A stretch of 56,257 nucleotides of DNA from Streptomyces natalensis ATCC 27448 (GTDB taxonomy: Bacteria; Actinomycetota; Actinomycetes; Streptomycetales; Streptomycetaceae): contig NZ_JRKI01000033.1 of NCBI RefSeq assembly GCF_000935125.1, positions 1-56,257 on the forward strand, given 5' to 3'. Positions 25,040-33,646 of this stretch are shown here, one piece after another (the stretch's first letter is position 1; each line of letters opens with the position of its first letter). The notes beneath the pieces were generated by a model. The model was not told the origin of the DNA, did no database searches, and saw only the letters and a program-made list of their open reading frames with translations. A program made the translations under genes and the position numbers.

Positions 25040-25717
25040 ATGCTCATCGCGAACGTGTCCCCCAGGACCATGGCCAAGACCACCGACACGGCGTGGCTCT
25101 CCCATGCCCTCGAGGAGGACGAGGAACAGTACGACGTCCTGGGGTACGACGCCGACCACTCCAAGCAGTTCCACAACTGGAGCAAAAAGGCGAAGGGCGA
25201 CTTCCGGTTCCCGGTGCACCTGCAGGCGAGCGCCCAGTTCCACAAGGAGGTCGTGCCGCCGGCGGGGAAGACGATCGCGATGGTGGACTGCGGGCACTCC
25301 GAGAACCACCCGCACATCACGGACTCCGTGCTGCGGATTGCCGATCTGGTGATCCTGCACATGTCGCCGACCGGCGCGGACTGGGAACGGATCGTCGAGC
25401 CCCCGGACGCCACCCCCTTCATGGACATCCTCAAGCGAAGCGCCCCGCTGCGTGCCACGCGGAGGATGCCGCCGACCTGGGTGCTACTGAACCGCACCGT
25501 GGCGAATGCGTCCTCCACCGGCTACTACCGGGAGGAGATGACCAAGGAGGGTTACGACGTCTTCACCACGGCCATCCCGCGCAGTGAAATGTTCGGGCAG
25601 TCTCTGGGCTTCCCGATCGTGGACGCCAGGAAGACAGCGTTCGGCTCGCTGGTGACCGAGATGAAGAAGCGGGGCCTGCTGCCCGTCGAGGAGCGAGAGG
25701 AGCAGGCGGAGCAGTGA
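25040..25717 (+). CDS. parA: ParA-family partition ATPase-like protein with degenerate P-loop, 225 aa
   Basis: The fold is ParA/MinD-like: MLIANVSPRTMAKTTDTAWLSHAL at the N-terminus, a YDADHSKQF segment matching the ParA D-x-D switch, IAMVDCGHSENH as Walker B, and RIADLVILHMSPTGADWERI. The deviant Walker A (usually K/R-G-G-x-G-K-T-T) reads R-T-M-A-K-T-T with K13, so its glycines are gone. The 3' end overlaps the next gene by GTGA. With the adjacent gene and palindromes it probably forms the plasmid's partition locus, but ATP binding may be weakened. Confidence 0.78.
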   Translation: MLIANVSPRTMAKTTDTAWLSHALEEDEEQYDVLGYDADHSKQFHNWSKKAKGDFRFPVHLQASAQFHKEVVPPAGKTIAMVDCGHSENHPHITDSVLRIADLVILHMSPTGADWERIVEPPDATPFMDILKRSAPLRATRRMPPTWVLLNRTVANASSTGYYREEMTKEGYDVFTTAIPRSEMFGQSLGFPIVDARKTAFGSLVTEMKKRGLLPVEEREEQAEQ

Positions 25718-26829
25718 GCTACAAGAGGCAGATGGAGCAGCGGGCCCGCGAGCGCGCGGCCGAGCGTGAGGGACGGGAAGCCGAAGGCCAGCAGGGTGCC
25801 ACCGCTGCCGTGCCCGCGCCGGGCGGCGAGGTAGACCCGCTGCAGAGCCCCGCTGCGGCAGCCGTCAACGAGGCGTACCGCCCGCAGCCGTTCACCCCGG
25901 ACCTGATCCCTGAGCCGGAGAAGCTGGACGCCCAGGGACCGATGTCGGCCCAGGAGATCGACGAGCTGGCGCACTGCGAGGCCGCCTACACCAACGCCAA
26001 CCAGGCCGAATGGCTCAAGTGGAAGGCCGCTCACGCGGTCCGCGAACGCAAGACCCACCGAGGCCCCGACGGCACCCGGACGTGGCCGGAGTACTGCGAC
26101 GAGAAGTTCGGTGAGTCCGAGTCCGAGGTCAACCGGTCGATCCAGCAGTGGCCGCTGATGAAGGCGATTTCCGAGCAGTGGACGAGGCCGCTCGCGACTC
26201 CGGCCTCCCACGTCCAGGCGCTGCTGCCAGTGATCGAGGGCTACGGCCTGGAGGAGACAGCCCGCGACTACGTGACGCTGCGCACCTGGGCCGCCGAGAA
26301 CAAGAAGCGCGTCACCGCAGCCGACCTGGAGACCTGGGTCGACAAGGCCCAGGCAGTTCAACAGCCGGGCGAGCGCCCGGCGCTGACTGCCGAGAACTGG
26401 ATGGCAGCCCGGGAAGAGCGGGTCGAGAAGGCCAAGTCCACCAAGGCCCGCCCCGCGGCACAGCCCTCGCCCGGTACTCCTGCCGTCGGCGCAGCGGCCG
26501 GAGTCCAGACCGCCGGCGAGGAAGCGAGTCACCCAAATTTGGGTGACTCGGGGACCCCCGCCAGCGACGAGCAGCCGCACCAGGAACCGGATGACGCGCC
26601 TACCGAGGAGGCCCCCGGGCCGGGCGGGCCGGAAGGCGCCGGAGACCAGGAGACCGACGACGGCAAGGCCGACCAGGCGGCGAAGGTGTGGAGTGAGCTT
26701 GAGGGGATGCACAGCGCGATGGTGATGTCGGGCCTGCTGCAGCACGCCCGTACGGACACGCTCACCTCCATCGCGCAGACGGCACGAGCGATAGCCGAGG
26801 CTGCCGAAGAGGTCCTCAAAGAGCGGTAG
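25714..26829 (+). CDS. ParB-like partner protein, 371 aa
   Basis: The call rests on position: GTG 25714 overlaps the parA stop, and parS-like palindromes lie in and just after the gene. The N-terminus is charged (KRQMEQRARERAAEREGRE). The middle (residues ~85-230) is helical and could hold a DNA-binding fold (RKTHRGPDGTRTWPEYCDEKFGESESEVNRSIQQWPLM). The tail is an acidic proline-rich linker and a C-terminal helix that may dimerise. A canonical ParB box or CTPase motif is not visible, so this may be a different class of centromere-binding protein. Confidence 0.6.
   Translation: MSYKRQMEQRARERAAEREGREAEGQQGATAAVPAPGGEVDPLQSPAAAAVNEAYRPQPFTPDLIPEPEKLDAQGPMSAQEIDELAHCEAAYTNANQAEWLKWKAAHAVRERKTHRGPDGTRTWPEYCDEKFGESESEVNRSIQQWPLMKAISEQWTRPLATPASHVQALLPVIEGYGLEETARDYVTLRTWAAENKKRVTAADLETWVDKAQAVQQPGERPALTAENWMAAREERVEKAKSTKARPAAQPSPGTPAVGAAAGVQTAGEEASHPNLGDSGTPASDEQPHQEPDDAPTEEAPGPGGPEGAGDQETDDGKADQAAKVWSELEGMHSAMVMSGLLQHARTDTLTSIAQTARAIAEAAEEVLKER
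26526..26549. promoter_or_regulatory. parS-like palindrome, copy 2 (inside parB-like gene)
   Basis: A 24-bp perfect palindrome with core TCACCCAAATTTGGGTGA lies in frame within the linker part of the parB-like gene, where it encodes SHPNLGDS. AAATTT is striking in this G+C-rich setting. Confidence 0.75.
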
Positions 26830-26849
26830 CCGGCCCCGGACATGCCGAT

Positions 26850-26879
26850 GGGGAGTCACCCAAATTTGGGTGACTCCCC
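26850..26879. promoter_or_regulatory. parS-like palindrome, copy 3 (after parB-like gene)
   Basis: The longest copy: a 30-bp perfect palindrome, GGGGAG plus the 18-bp core plus CTCCCC. It lies 21 bp after the parB-like stop and before the convergent DUF4913 gene. It could also act as a bidirectional terminator, but the exact core match to two other sites favours protein binding. Confidence 0.75.
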
Positions 26880-26901
26880 ATTCGTCTGGCAGCCCGGCCG
26901 G

Positions 26902-27594
26902 TCACTCAGCCGTGGCATCGTCCTTCTTCTCCGGCTCGGGCCGCCGGGCGATGTCCTTCTCCACCCGCTCGAAGAACCGGTGATCGACGAAGTCGTCGAT
27001 GCCGAACGGCGCCGGCGGGGCCGCCGGGTCGGCCACCGGCACCGGGACAGGGTGCCGGGGCTTGGGCAGATCGTCGCTGGGGTAGCCGCACTCCTTCAGC
27101 TCCTTCTTGAGGACCTGCTCGACGTGCGGCCACCACCGCACGTGCCACTCCGCGGCCCGGGTCGGCGGGGCGTGCTGCTCGTACGCCCAGTGCCAGTACG
27201 CGCACAGCCACGTCAGCTGGATGCGCACCTGCTGGTGCCGGTACCAGCAGGGCTTCCAGACCGACTCGGCGTAGGTGGGCCACAGCACGTTCTGGCACCA
27301 GCTGGTCAACCAGTCCCACAGTTCCCGGGCCTGGTCCTGGTTGACGTCGTTCCAGTTCGGGGCGGTGCCCGGCGCCTGGGAGGGCTCTTCCTCAGGCTCC
27401 GCCTGCAATTGCTGGATCACCGCGACGACCGCGGCGAGCTGCTCCTTCAGGCCGCCCACCGAGGTGGCCATCTTCTCCTCGAAGGCGGCCAGCGTGGCGG
27501 CGAGCCGCTGCTCTTCGAGCGTCTTGACCCGGCCGTTGACGTCGGAGAGATCTCCCGTCAGGCGCAGCAGCATCTCCATGGGGTCGAGCTGCAT
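26902..27594 (-). CDS. DUF4913-type protein, 230 aa
   Basis: An N-terminal coiled coil (NGRVKTLEEQRLAATLAAFEEKM) is followed by a tryptophan-rich domain (LWDWLTSWCQNVLWPTYAESVWKPCWYRH, WLCAYWHWAYEQH) matching the DUF4913 family found beside transfer genes of actinobacterial plasmids. The function is unknown. Its ATG shares the A of the coupling protein's TGA (TGATG), so the two are coupled. Confidence 0.78.
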   Translation of the reverse strand: MQLDPMEMLLRLTGDLSDVNGRVKTLEEQRLAATLAAFEEKMATSVGGLKEQLAAVVAVIQQLQAEPEEEPSQAPGTAPNWNDVNQDQARELWDWLTSWCQNVLWPTYAESVWKPCWYRHQQVRIQLTWLCAYWHWAYEQHAPPTRAAEWHVRWWPHVEQVLKKELKECGYPSDDLPKPRHPVPVPVADPAAPPAPFGIDDFVDHRFFERVEKDIARRPEPEKKDDATAE

Positions 27595-29876
27595 CAGAAG
27601 GCCCCCATATCGTCGTCATCGTCGATGGCCGCGTTGTCCGTGCCGGTCTTGCGCAGCGGGATGGGCTGCTGCGCATCGGCCGGCCGGGCCGAGGGCTCGG
27701 GCTGCGGCGGGACCTGCTCCAGGTGACCCGTCGGCGCGTGGGCCGGCTTCTCCGGAACCACCGGAGGCTCAGCAGGCGGGACGACCTCGCCGAGGACCGT
27801 ACGGGGGCCGCGGACGCCGTCGGTGGCCCAGCCGCTGGCCGCCGGGGCCGCCGTCCACGGGTTGGTGTCCATGGTTGGCTGCGCCCACGGCCCTTGCGGC
27901 TGTGGCGCCCACGGATCCTCGGTCGGCGTGACCCGCGGGTTCGTCGGGCCTGTCGCTGCTGCCGGGGTGTGAGGAGCGGCCGAGGTCGCGGCGGCCAGCT
28001 TGCGCTTGCGGGCCTTCAGTTCGGCCTTGGCCGCCTGCTTGTCCGACTTCTCGGCGCTCTTGATGTCCTTGCGGTCCCACACGGCGGTGAACTTCGCGAC
28101 GACCGGGCCGCCCAGGTGCTTGCGCAGGACGAGGATCTCGCCCGGCTCCAGGTTCATGATGTCCGAGGCCGTCATGGTGTCCACCTCGACCTTGGTGTGC
28201 GACACGGACTCGCGCATCGTGCCGTTCTGGCCGGTGGGGGACGTCGAGCGCGACTCCCGCTTCTCCATGTGCTTGCCGCACAGCTTGGACAGCGAGTCGA
28301 GGTGCTCGTCGTTCGAGAGGCCGCCCAGGATCAGCTTCGTGCAGTTGTCCCAGATCGTCTGGTAGCCGTACTTGCCCCACCGCTCGTAGATCTGCGCCGG
28401 CGACTGGAACACGGCGTGGACGTTGATGCCCAGGCCGCGGCTGTCCGCCGTCCACAGCGGCAGCGGCACACTGCAGATCAGGGCTGCCTCGTCGAGGACC
28501 ATGCTCCACGGCGGGTCCAGGCGCCCGCCGCGGTTCATGGGTGCCAGCGCGCGGGCGGTCTCATAGATCTCACCGGTCAGCGCGGTGAACAGCGGGCCGA
28601 GGGAGCCCATGCCGTCCTCACGGCCGAGCAGGTAGAGGGTGTCCCGCGAGTTCAGGTACGCGGCGATGTCGAACTGCGGCGTGCTCGCGTGGTGCGCAGC
28701 CTCGACGATCTTCTGGACGCGCGGCGAGTCCAAGAACATGAAGGTCTTGGCCAGCGTGCCGAACACGTTCTCCGAAGTCGTGGGCTTGCCCTCGACCTTC
28801 TGCGCCTGCACCAGGTCGTCTTTCCAGCCGCGCGGGGCGACCGGCCGGGTCGGGTTGGCCGGGTCGGGCTGCGCGTACTTCTCGAAGATCTCGATGGCCT
28901 CGAAGTTGCGGACGTTCTTGGACCAGCGGGCCACGTCCAGCAGGCTCCGGCCATCCGCGTCGGCCGCCCAGAGGAACGCTTTCAGCACGCTGTAGCTGGC
29001 GGTCAGCCAGAAGGTGCGGTTCTCCACACCCTTGGTCGCGTCGCTGCCTTCCAGCAGGTAGCGGGCCCGCCGCATGGACCGTTCGACGCCTTCCTCCGGG
29101 TCCGCGCAGCCGATGACCGGATCCCAGGCGATGTTCGAGTCGCGGCCGGCGATGCCCTGCGGGTTCCACAGCAGGATGCGGCCGACCCGGGCCCGCATCC
29201 TCTCCGTCCACTCCACGATGTCGAACTTCGTGGACGTCGCCAGGACTGCGCCCTCCGCGTCGATGATCCAGTTCGACAGCTTCGCCGTTTTGCCCGCGCC
29301 CATCGGAGCGAGCATCAGGGAGCTGTCCTCGATCGCCATGTACAGGTGCAGGCCCGTCCTGCGGTCCCGGCCGACGTACACGCCAACCGCATTCACCGGC
29401 ACCTTGCGGCTGGGTACGTCCGCCAGGCTGGGGCGCAGCACCTTGCGTCGCTTGACCAGCTGTGCGCTGCCCATTGCCTTGCGCAGCTTGTGCTTGCTGG
29501 CGAAGCCGTCGTCGCGGGTGAAGTCGATGTCGCCGCGGAGCTTCAAGTACGCGGCGCCGACCAGTGCCAGGCTCATGGCGGAGGTCAGGAGCGGCTGCTG
29601 GACGAAGAGCGTGCCGCCCAGGTCGATGATGCCGCCGAAAACCTTGCCGAGGATCTCGCCGGGTCCCTCGGTGGTGTTCTCCGCCGCGAGAAAGGTGACG
29701 GGCGCGGCGAGCGCGGTCAGGCGCACCCCCTGCCGTCCGAAGTGTTCGGTGGAGAACAGCATGCTGTTGAGGGCATCGCCCTCGGTCGGCTCCCAGGCGG
29801 GTGCCGCATTGTCCGTCGCCATTTGGTCGCCGGTGGTGGTTGTGTTGGTCAGGGTGCCCTTACTGTTGTCGTTCAC
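27594..29876 (-). CDS. VirD4/TraG-type conjugative coupling protein, 760 aa
   Basis: N-terminal hydrophobic segments (about residues 55-130) are followed by the ATPase: Walker A APMGAGKTA (K196) and Walker B WSMVLDEAAL (D462, E463). NVHAVFQSPAQIYERWG and DNCTKLILGGLSN are typical of TraG/VirD4. It should link the relaxase-DNA complex to the transfer channel. GTG 29876 was chosen because AAGGAGAA lies upstream at good spacing; the frame is open to 29984. The tail (AAIDDDDDMGAF) is strongly acidic. Confidence 0.9.
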   Translation of the reverse strand: MNDNSKGTLTNTTTTGDQMATDNAAPAWEPTEGDALNSMLFSTEHFGRQGVRLTALAAPVTFLAAENTTEGPGEILGKVFGGIIDLGGTLFVQQPLLTSAMSLALVGAAYLKLRGDIDFTRDDGFASKHKLRKAMGSAQLVKRRKVLRPSLADVPSRKVPVNAVGVYVGRDRRTGLHLYMAIEDSSLMLAPMGAGKTAKLSNWIIDAEGAVLATSTKFDIVEWTERMRARVGRILLWNPQGIAGRDSNIAWDPVIGCADPEEGVERSMRRARYLLEGSDATKGVENRTFWLTASYSVLKAFLWAADADGRSLLDVARWSKNVRNFEAIEIFEKYAQPDPANPTRPVAPRGWKDDLVQAQKVEGKPTTSENVFGTLAKTFMFLDSPRVQKIVEAAHHASTPQFDIAAYLNSRDTLYLLGREDGMGSLGPLFTALTGEIYETARALAPMNRGGRLDPPWSMVLDEAALICSVPLPLWTADSRGLGINVHAVFQSPAQIYERWGKYGYQTIWDNCTKLILGGLSNDEHLDSLSKLCGKHMEKRESRSTSPTGQNGTMRESVSHTKVEVDTMTASDIMNLEPGEILVLRKHLGGPVVAKFTAVWDRKDIKSAEKSDKQAAKAELKARKRKLAAATSAAPHTPAAATGPTNPRVTPTEDPWAPQPQGPWAQPTMDTNPWTAAPAASGWATDGVRGPRTVLGEVVPPAEPPVVPEKPAHAPTGHLEQVPPQPEPSARPADAQQPIPLRKTGTDNAAIDDDDDMGAF

Positions 29877-29925
29877 GAAGGTTCTCCTTCGGTCGGGAGT
29901 GGCCCCGGTGCCGTAGCCGCCAAGC

Positions 29926-30216
29926 TCAGAAAGCGCGGGGGCCACTCCAGTTGGTATACGTCGCGGGACTGACATTCGAGGCATTGCTACTGCCGATCGT
30001 TACGGACCTACCGCATGTGGTCACGCGGTTTCCCGCAGGGCGGGCTGGTGTGGGCACGCTGCCCGCCAGACCGGACACCCCGCCGCGCGCAGCCCACGGA
30101 GCGGGCATCGCGGACCGGGTGCCGGTGAGAGCGCCGGCCGTTCCTGCAGTGATCTGCACATCAGCCACGGTGAGGTGATCAGCCTGTGGATAGTGCACGC
30201 CGTTCGGCGAGGTCAC
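29926..30216 (-). CDS. possible small protein in tra operon, 96 aa
   Basis: The GTG at 30216 overlaps the stop of the upstream coiled-coil gene (GTGA), as in real coupled genes here. But the product is low in hydrophobic core and rich in Ser, Thr, Ala and Pro, and codon third positions are less G+C-rich than its neighbours. It may be a real small protein or untranslated spacer. Confidence 0.35.
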   Translation of the reverse strand: MTSPNGVHYPQADHLTVADVQITAGTAGALTGTRSAMPAPWAARGGVSGLAGSVPTPARPAGNRVTTCGRSVTIGSSNASNVSPATYTNWSGPRAF

Positions 30217-32180
30217 TGCTCGACCCCGTGCCCGGCGGGTTCCGTTTCCTCACGCTGGCCCGGTACGTCAGGTTTTGCGTGCTCTGCTTCCTCGTTGGCG
30301 ATGGCTCGCAAGTGCCTGCGGATCGCATCCGCACCCACGCTGAGGTCCGGTTCGAGGAGCGCGGCCAGCTGGTGCTGAGACAGCTCTCGCTGGTCTGGAC
30401 TCAGCTTCTGGAGCAGGGAGCGGATCTGGGCCCGGGTGCCACCGCCGTTCGCCGGATCGATGCCCTGGTCCTTGCGGGGGGCGTCGATGCGGGCGTCCAC
30501 CCCACGCGGCTTGGCTGACTTCGCCGAAACGCCGGCGGCCTGCTGCTCAACCACGGCCAGTCGCTCCTGCAGACGCACCACCTCATTGCGTGCTTCCTGG
30601 GCCTGGTCGGCCATCTCCCGCGCGGTGCGCTTGAGGTCTTCCTGCTCGTCCAGCGTGCGCTTGAGCCGCTCCTGCAGAGTCCCCTGCTGGCCTTCCAGTT
30701 CGCGAGCCCTGTCCTGCGCCTCCCGTACGTTTTCGTTCGCCCTGGCCAGCTCCTGGCGGGCGGTTTCGAGTTCGTCGGAGGTCTTCTTGTAGAGCTGTTC
30801 CGAGCTGGCGTCGTTGGACTCCAGACGCTCTCGCTCCTCGCGCAACAGGCTCAGCTTGTTCTGCTCCTCTTCCTGCTGCTTCGTGGCCGTCTCCACGGCC
30901 TCATCGGCCTGCTTCTTCGCCGTCTCGATCTCGCCCTTCAGGGCGTTGAGCTGCTTGGTGGCCTCCTCGATCTCCTTCTCGGTCTTCCGCCGGACCTTGT
31001 CGACCTCTGCAGCGCGGGCGTTGATCTCCTTGGCTCGGTTACTTGCCTCGACGAAGTCGGCGTTCGCCGCGATGTTCAGCTCTTCCATGACCTGCTTGGC
31101 CTTGCTGTCCGGCCCGTAGGTCAGGAGCGCCACGTCGTCCGTACGCGTCAGCCAGGCCATACGGCGCAGCAACTCCAGCGTCGCCGCCGGTTCGTGCAGG
31201 TCACCGCGCATCAGCATCTTCTGGGCGCGCTTGCGCGGGCCGCGGGTGCGCTTGGCAAGGGTGTCCAGCTCAGCCTGCAACTCGCCGAGCCGACGAGTCT
31301 TCTCACGACTGGACACTTCGCTCTTGAGAGCTTCGACCTGCCGCTGCAGGCCCTGCTGGCGCTCCAGGCTCAGCCGCAATTCGTAGGCGCGCTTGGCGGC
31401 TTTGCGACCGAGCGCCTTCTGCGCCATCTCACTGTTCTTCTCGCCCGGGTCGATGCCGGCCGCGCCGTAAATGGCCGCCCACACCTTGTGCCAGATCTTG
31501 ATGACCAGACGGATCGGTCCGCCGCTGCCCTTGTCCTCCTCAACCTTCTCGCTGCCCGCCATGCGCTTGCGCAGCTCCAGCTCGATGACCCAGGCCGCAG
31601 CCGCAGGCATCACAGCCATGAACGGCGCGCTCACCGCGTTCGGGGCGTGCACGAAGTTCGCCGTGGCGCTCAGCGAGACCAGGCCCCAGGCCGTGCCGTG
31701 CATGAGCTTGTACTGCGGCGTCTTGCCCTTGCGCGGGTCGGCCGTCTGATACAGCAGCCGGAACAGCTGGAGTTCGAGCACGTCGAACATCGCGCAAAAG
31801 CCGATGGCGACGAGGAAGGGAAGCTCTGCGGTTCCCCTCGCGAATCCCCACAGGCCGTACAGGCTCACCAGGACGCCGCCCAGGGCGACGCGGCCGGCGG
31901 GCCCCATGCCTCCGAGCATCTGCGCAGCCTCAGCGCCCTCCGTCTCGCGGATGCGCTGCTGCTCCTCTGCCGCCCGCCTCCGGTCCGCGACGATCTTGCG
32001 GACCGTCAGGTACTGCACGAGCAGAAGGGCCAGCACCAGGACGACGGCGGTGACGATGAGCACCCACGACGGAGTCTCCGTCAGGACGCGTCGGGCGGTC
32101 CCGAACCAGTCGAGCTGACTGAACTCTCCTGCTGACCAGTAGGGGCCAGGGTCCGTAGTCTCACCGGGACGCATGATCAT
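30213..32180 (-). CDS. membrane-anchored coiled-coil protein of tra operon, 655 aa
   Basis: A membrane helix at ~38-60 (WVLIVTAVVLVLALLLVQYL) is followed by several more at ~95-205, a layout reminiscent of DUF2637-type membrane regions in Streptomyces plasmid-spread proteins. A long coiled coil spans ~265-560. The C-terminus has an HTH-like segment (RAQIRSLLQKLSPDQRELSQHQLAALLEPD). It sits between the regulator and the coupling protein in one operon (ATGA overlap at 32177-32180), so it is probably a structural or recruiting part of transfer. No catalytic motif is seen. Confidence 0.72.
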   Translation of the reverse strand: MIMRPGETTDPGPYWSAGEFSQLDWFGTARRVLTETPSWVLIVTAVVLVLALLLVQYLTVRKIVADRRRAAEEQQRIRETEGAEAAQMLGGMGPAGRVALGGVLVSLYGLWGFARGTAELPFLVAIGFCAMFDVLELQLFRLLYQTADPRKGKTPQYKLMHGTAWGLVSLSATANFVHAPNAVSAPFMAVMPAAAAWVIELELRKRMAGSEKVEEDKGSGGPIRLVIKIWHKVWAAIYGAAGIDPGEKNSEMAQKALGRKAAKRAYELRLSLERQQGLQRQVEALKSEVSSREKTRRLGELQAELDTLAKRTRGPRKRAQKMLMRGDLHEPAATLELLRRMAWLTRTDDVALLTYGPDSKAKQVMEELNIAANADFVEASNRAKEINARAAEVDKVRRKTEKEIEEATKQLNALKGEIETAKKQADEAVETATKQQEEEQNKLSLLREERERLESNDASSEQLYKKTSDELETARQELARANENVREAQDRARELEGQQGTLQERLKRTLDEQEDLKRTAREMADQAQEARNEVVRLQERLAVVEQQAAGVSAKSAKPRGVDARIDAPRKDQGIDPANGGGTRAQIRSLLQKLSPDQRELSQHQLAALLEPDLSVGADAIRRHLRAIANEEAEHAKPDVPGQREETEPAGHGVEQ

Positions 32181-32506
32181 CCCTCGTCCTCTCTGAAGCC
32201 CGCGGGCCTCTTCTGTAGTTCCTTGATGTAGCCCAGCAGGTTGGTGCGCAGCTCCTCTTCGGTGTCCCCGACGAGGTGTTCGCGATGGGCCAGGATGGTG
32301 TCCACGGCGACGCGGATGACAGTGTTCGCGGTGATCCGTTCGCCCTTGTGCGTCCGTGCCGCCTGCAGCTCCCGCGCCACGACGTCCAGCTCGATCTGCT
32401 GGTCGCCTCTCAATTGCACGTATTTCGGGGAGAGCTGCTCGCGCGCCGCCTTCGCTGCCTCGCTGAGGTTCTTCGACGAGCGCCTCGCGGCCGGGTCCTG
32501 GGCCAT
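32177..32506 (-). CDS. ribbon-helix-helix-type regulator of tra operon, 109 aa
   Basis: The core (YVQLRGDQQIELDVVARELQAARTHKGERITANTVIRVAVDTIL) resembles RHH DNA-binding proteins. It heads the minus-strand transfer operon, and ATG 32506 is preceded by GAGGGGGGCG. Inverted repeats with TCTTG/CAAGA half-sites lie upstream, in the region shared with the divergent plus-strand operon, so autoregulation and control of both operons are likely. The frame is open to 32608, but there is no better start. Confidence 0.68.
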   Translation of the reverse strand: MAQDPAARRSSKNLSEAAKAAREQLSPKYVQLRGDQQIELDVVARELQAARTHKGERITANTVIRVAVDTILAHREHLVGDTEEELRTNLLGYIKELQKRPAGFREDEG

Positions 32507-32522
32507 GTTGTCGCCCCCTCGG

Positions 32523-32674
32523 GGTCTTGGAGTCAATGACCCCAAGAGACTATGACCTTGGATCTTCGGTGGGCCATGGCTGGCCCGGTCTTGGGCTATC
32601 CCCTGCACGGTCCCTCCTTTCGTGATGTTCCACGAAAAGAATCATACCTCAAGAGTCTTGAAGTTCAAGACTCT
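32523..32674. promoter_or_regulatory. divergent tra promoter region with TCTTG/CAAGA palindromes
   Basis: AGAGTCTTGAA-G-TTCAAGACTCT (32652-32674) is a perfect 11-1-11 palindrome. A second, looser inverted pair (GTCTTGG at 32524-32530 and CCAAGAG at 32542-32548) lies close to the RHH gene's start. Both share the TCTTG half-site. I see no gene in 32507-32818. Confidence 0.65.
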
Positions 32675-32818
32675 GGCGGTTAGTGTTCTCTGTGTAAGGC
32701 GAGAGGGCCAGGCACACAGCCCGGCCCTCTCAACCGGGGCTTGCCGGCCCCGGCTTTCCCCGGACAGGCGTGCGACCGCCTTCCGGTTTCGAGACACCCC
32801 TGAACTGGAGGGACATCC

Positions 32819-33136
32819 ATGAGCAAGTTTGTCATCCGCAGCAGCATCTCCCCCTACCAGGTCGCCATGAGCGCCCCGGCTGTGCTCAGCACGACGCGGT
32901 ACGTCCTCGCCGCCGGCATCTGGGGACCGGTCGTCAAGCGGCCGACGTGCTTGGACTGCCGCGACTTCGAGGCCGTCGTCACCCGCAACGGCGTGGTCAC
33001 CTGCCCCAACACCGTGCACAGCGAGGCCAAGCCCCCGCTGCCGCTGCGCCCGCAGCCGCACGAGCGTGACGGCCGCCAGCCCGCCCCCGAGCCCGCCCGC
33101 CCTCACGCGCACAACGCCGCGCTGCTCGCCGGCTGA
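32819..33136 (+). CDS. hypothetical protein with Cys pairs, 105 aa
   Basis: First gene of the plus-strand operon; ATG 32819 follows a CTGGAGGGACATCC ribosome site. The middle has CLDC...VTCPNT, a possible single zinc site, and the C-terminus is proline/histidine-rich. The family is not recognised; such small proteins are common in actinobacterial tra regions. Confidence 0.7.
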   Translation: MSKFVIRSSISPYQVAMSAPAVLSTTRYVLAAGIWGPVVKRPTCLDCRDFEAVVTRNGVVTCPNTVHSEAKPPLPLRPQPHERDGRQPAPEPARPHAHNAALLAG

Positions 33137-33141
33137 CCGCC

Positions 33142-33276
33142 GTGGACTCCGCCGAGGCCCTGCGTCGCGCCGAGGAGATCGCCGCCGCCGATGCCTTGCG
33201 CCGCGCCCAGGAGGCCGCCGAGGCCGCCGAGCGCGCACGAGCTCTGCGCGAGGCCGCTGCCAGCGCGAACGGCTGA
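33142..33276 (+). CDS. small Ala/Glu-rich coiled-coil protein, 44 aa
   Basis: The GTG at 33142 is five bases after the previous stop. The product (VDSAEALRRAEEIAAADALRRAQ...) is one amphipathic helix with AL-RRAEE repeats. Spacing and codon use fit a coupled gene, but it is short. Confidence 0.45.
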   Translation: MDSAEALRRAEEIAAADALRRAQEAAEAAERARALREAAASANG

Positions 33277-33361
33277 CCCGTCACCTTCCGCTCGCCCCGG
33301 GCGGACACCGTCCGCCCGGGGCGAGCAGCACCCCTGCTCTTCTCCTGATCCGGAGGCTGCT

Positions 33362-33646
33362 GTGCGCACCCCTTCCAAGGTCACCACCATCCTGGCGACC
33401 TTCCTGTTCGTATCCCCTGCCACCGCCCGCGAGTTCGCCGACCCGGACACGGTCCTCGACCTCATCCACGAGCGTGCTGACCTGCTCGGTCCGGACGGTG
33501 CGAAGACTGCTCAAGCCCAGGTCGCCTACGAGTACGGCCGCCACCCCGACACGGCGTCTGCCCGGATGACCGCCTGCCTGGACGCCGTGGAAGCGGCCCA
33601 CGTCACCACCCAGCTCCCGGCTCCCCGTACGGCGGTGTCCCGATGA
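33362..33646 (+). CDS. hypothetical protein, 94 aa
   Basis: GTG 33362 is preceded by GGAGG five bases upstream. The N-terminus (VTTILATFLFVSPATAREF) is hydrophobic and ends in Ala-x-Ala, so it may be a signal peptide or simply helical. The rest is soluble and acidic. It overlaps the next gene (ATGA). Confidence 0.65.
   Translation: MRTPSKVTTILATFLFVSPATAREFADPDTVLDLIHERADLLGPDGAKTAQAQVAYEYGRHPDTASARMTACLDAVEAAHVTTQLPAPRTAVSR

Noticed and set aside
26850..26879. Simple terminator explanation for the 30-bp palindrome
   Set aside because: Possible in position, but the exact 18-bp core recurs inside a gene and 11 kb away, so a protein-binding site explains more.
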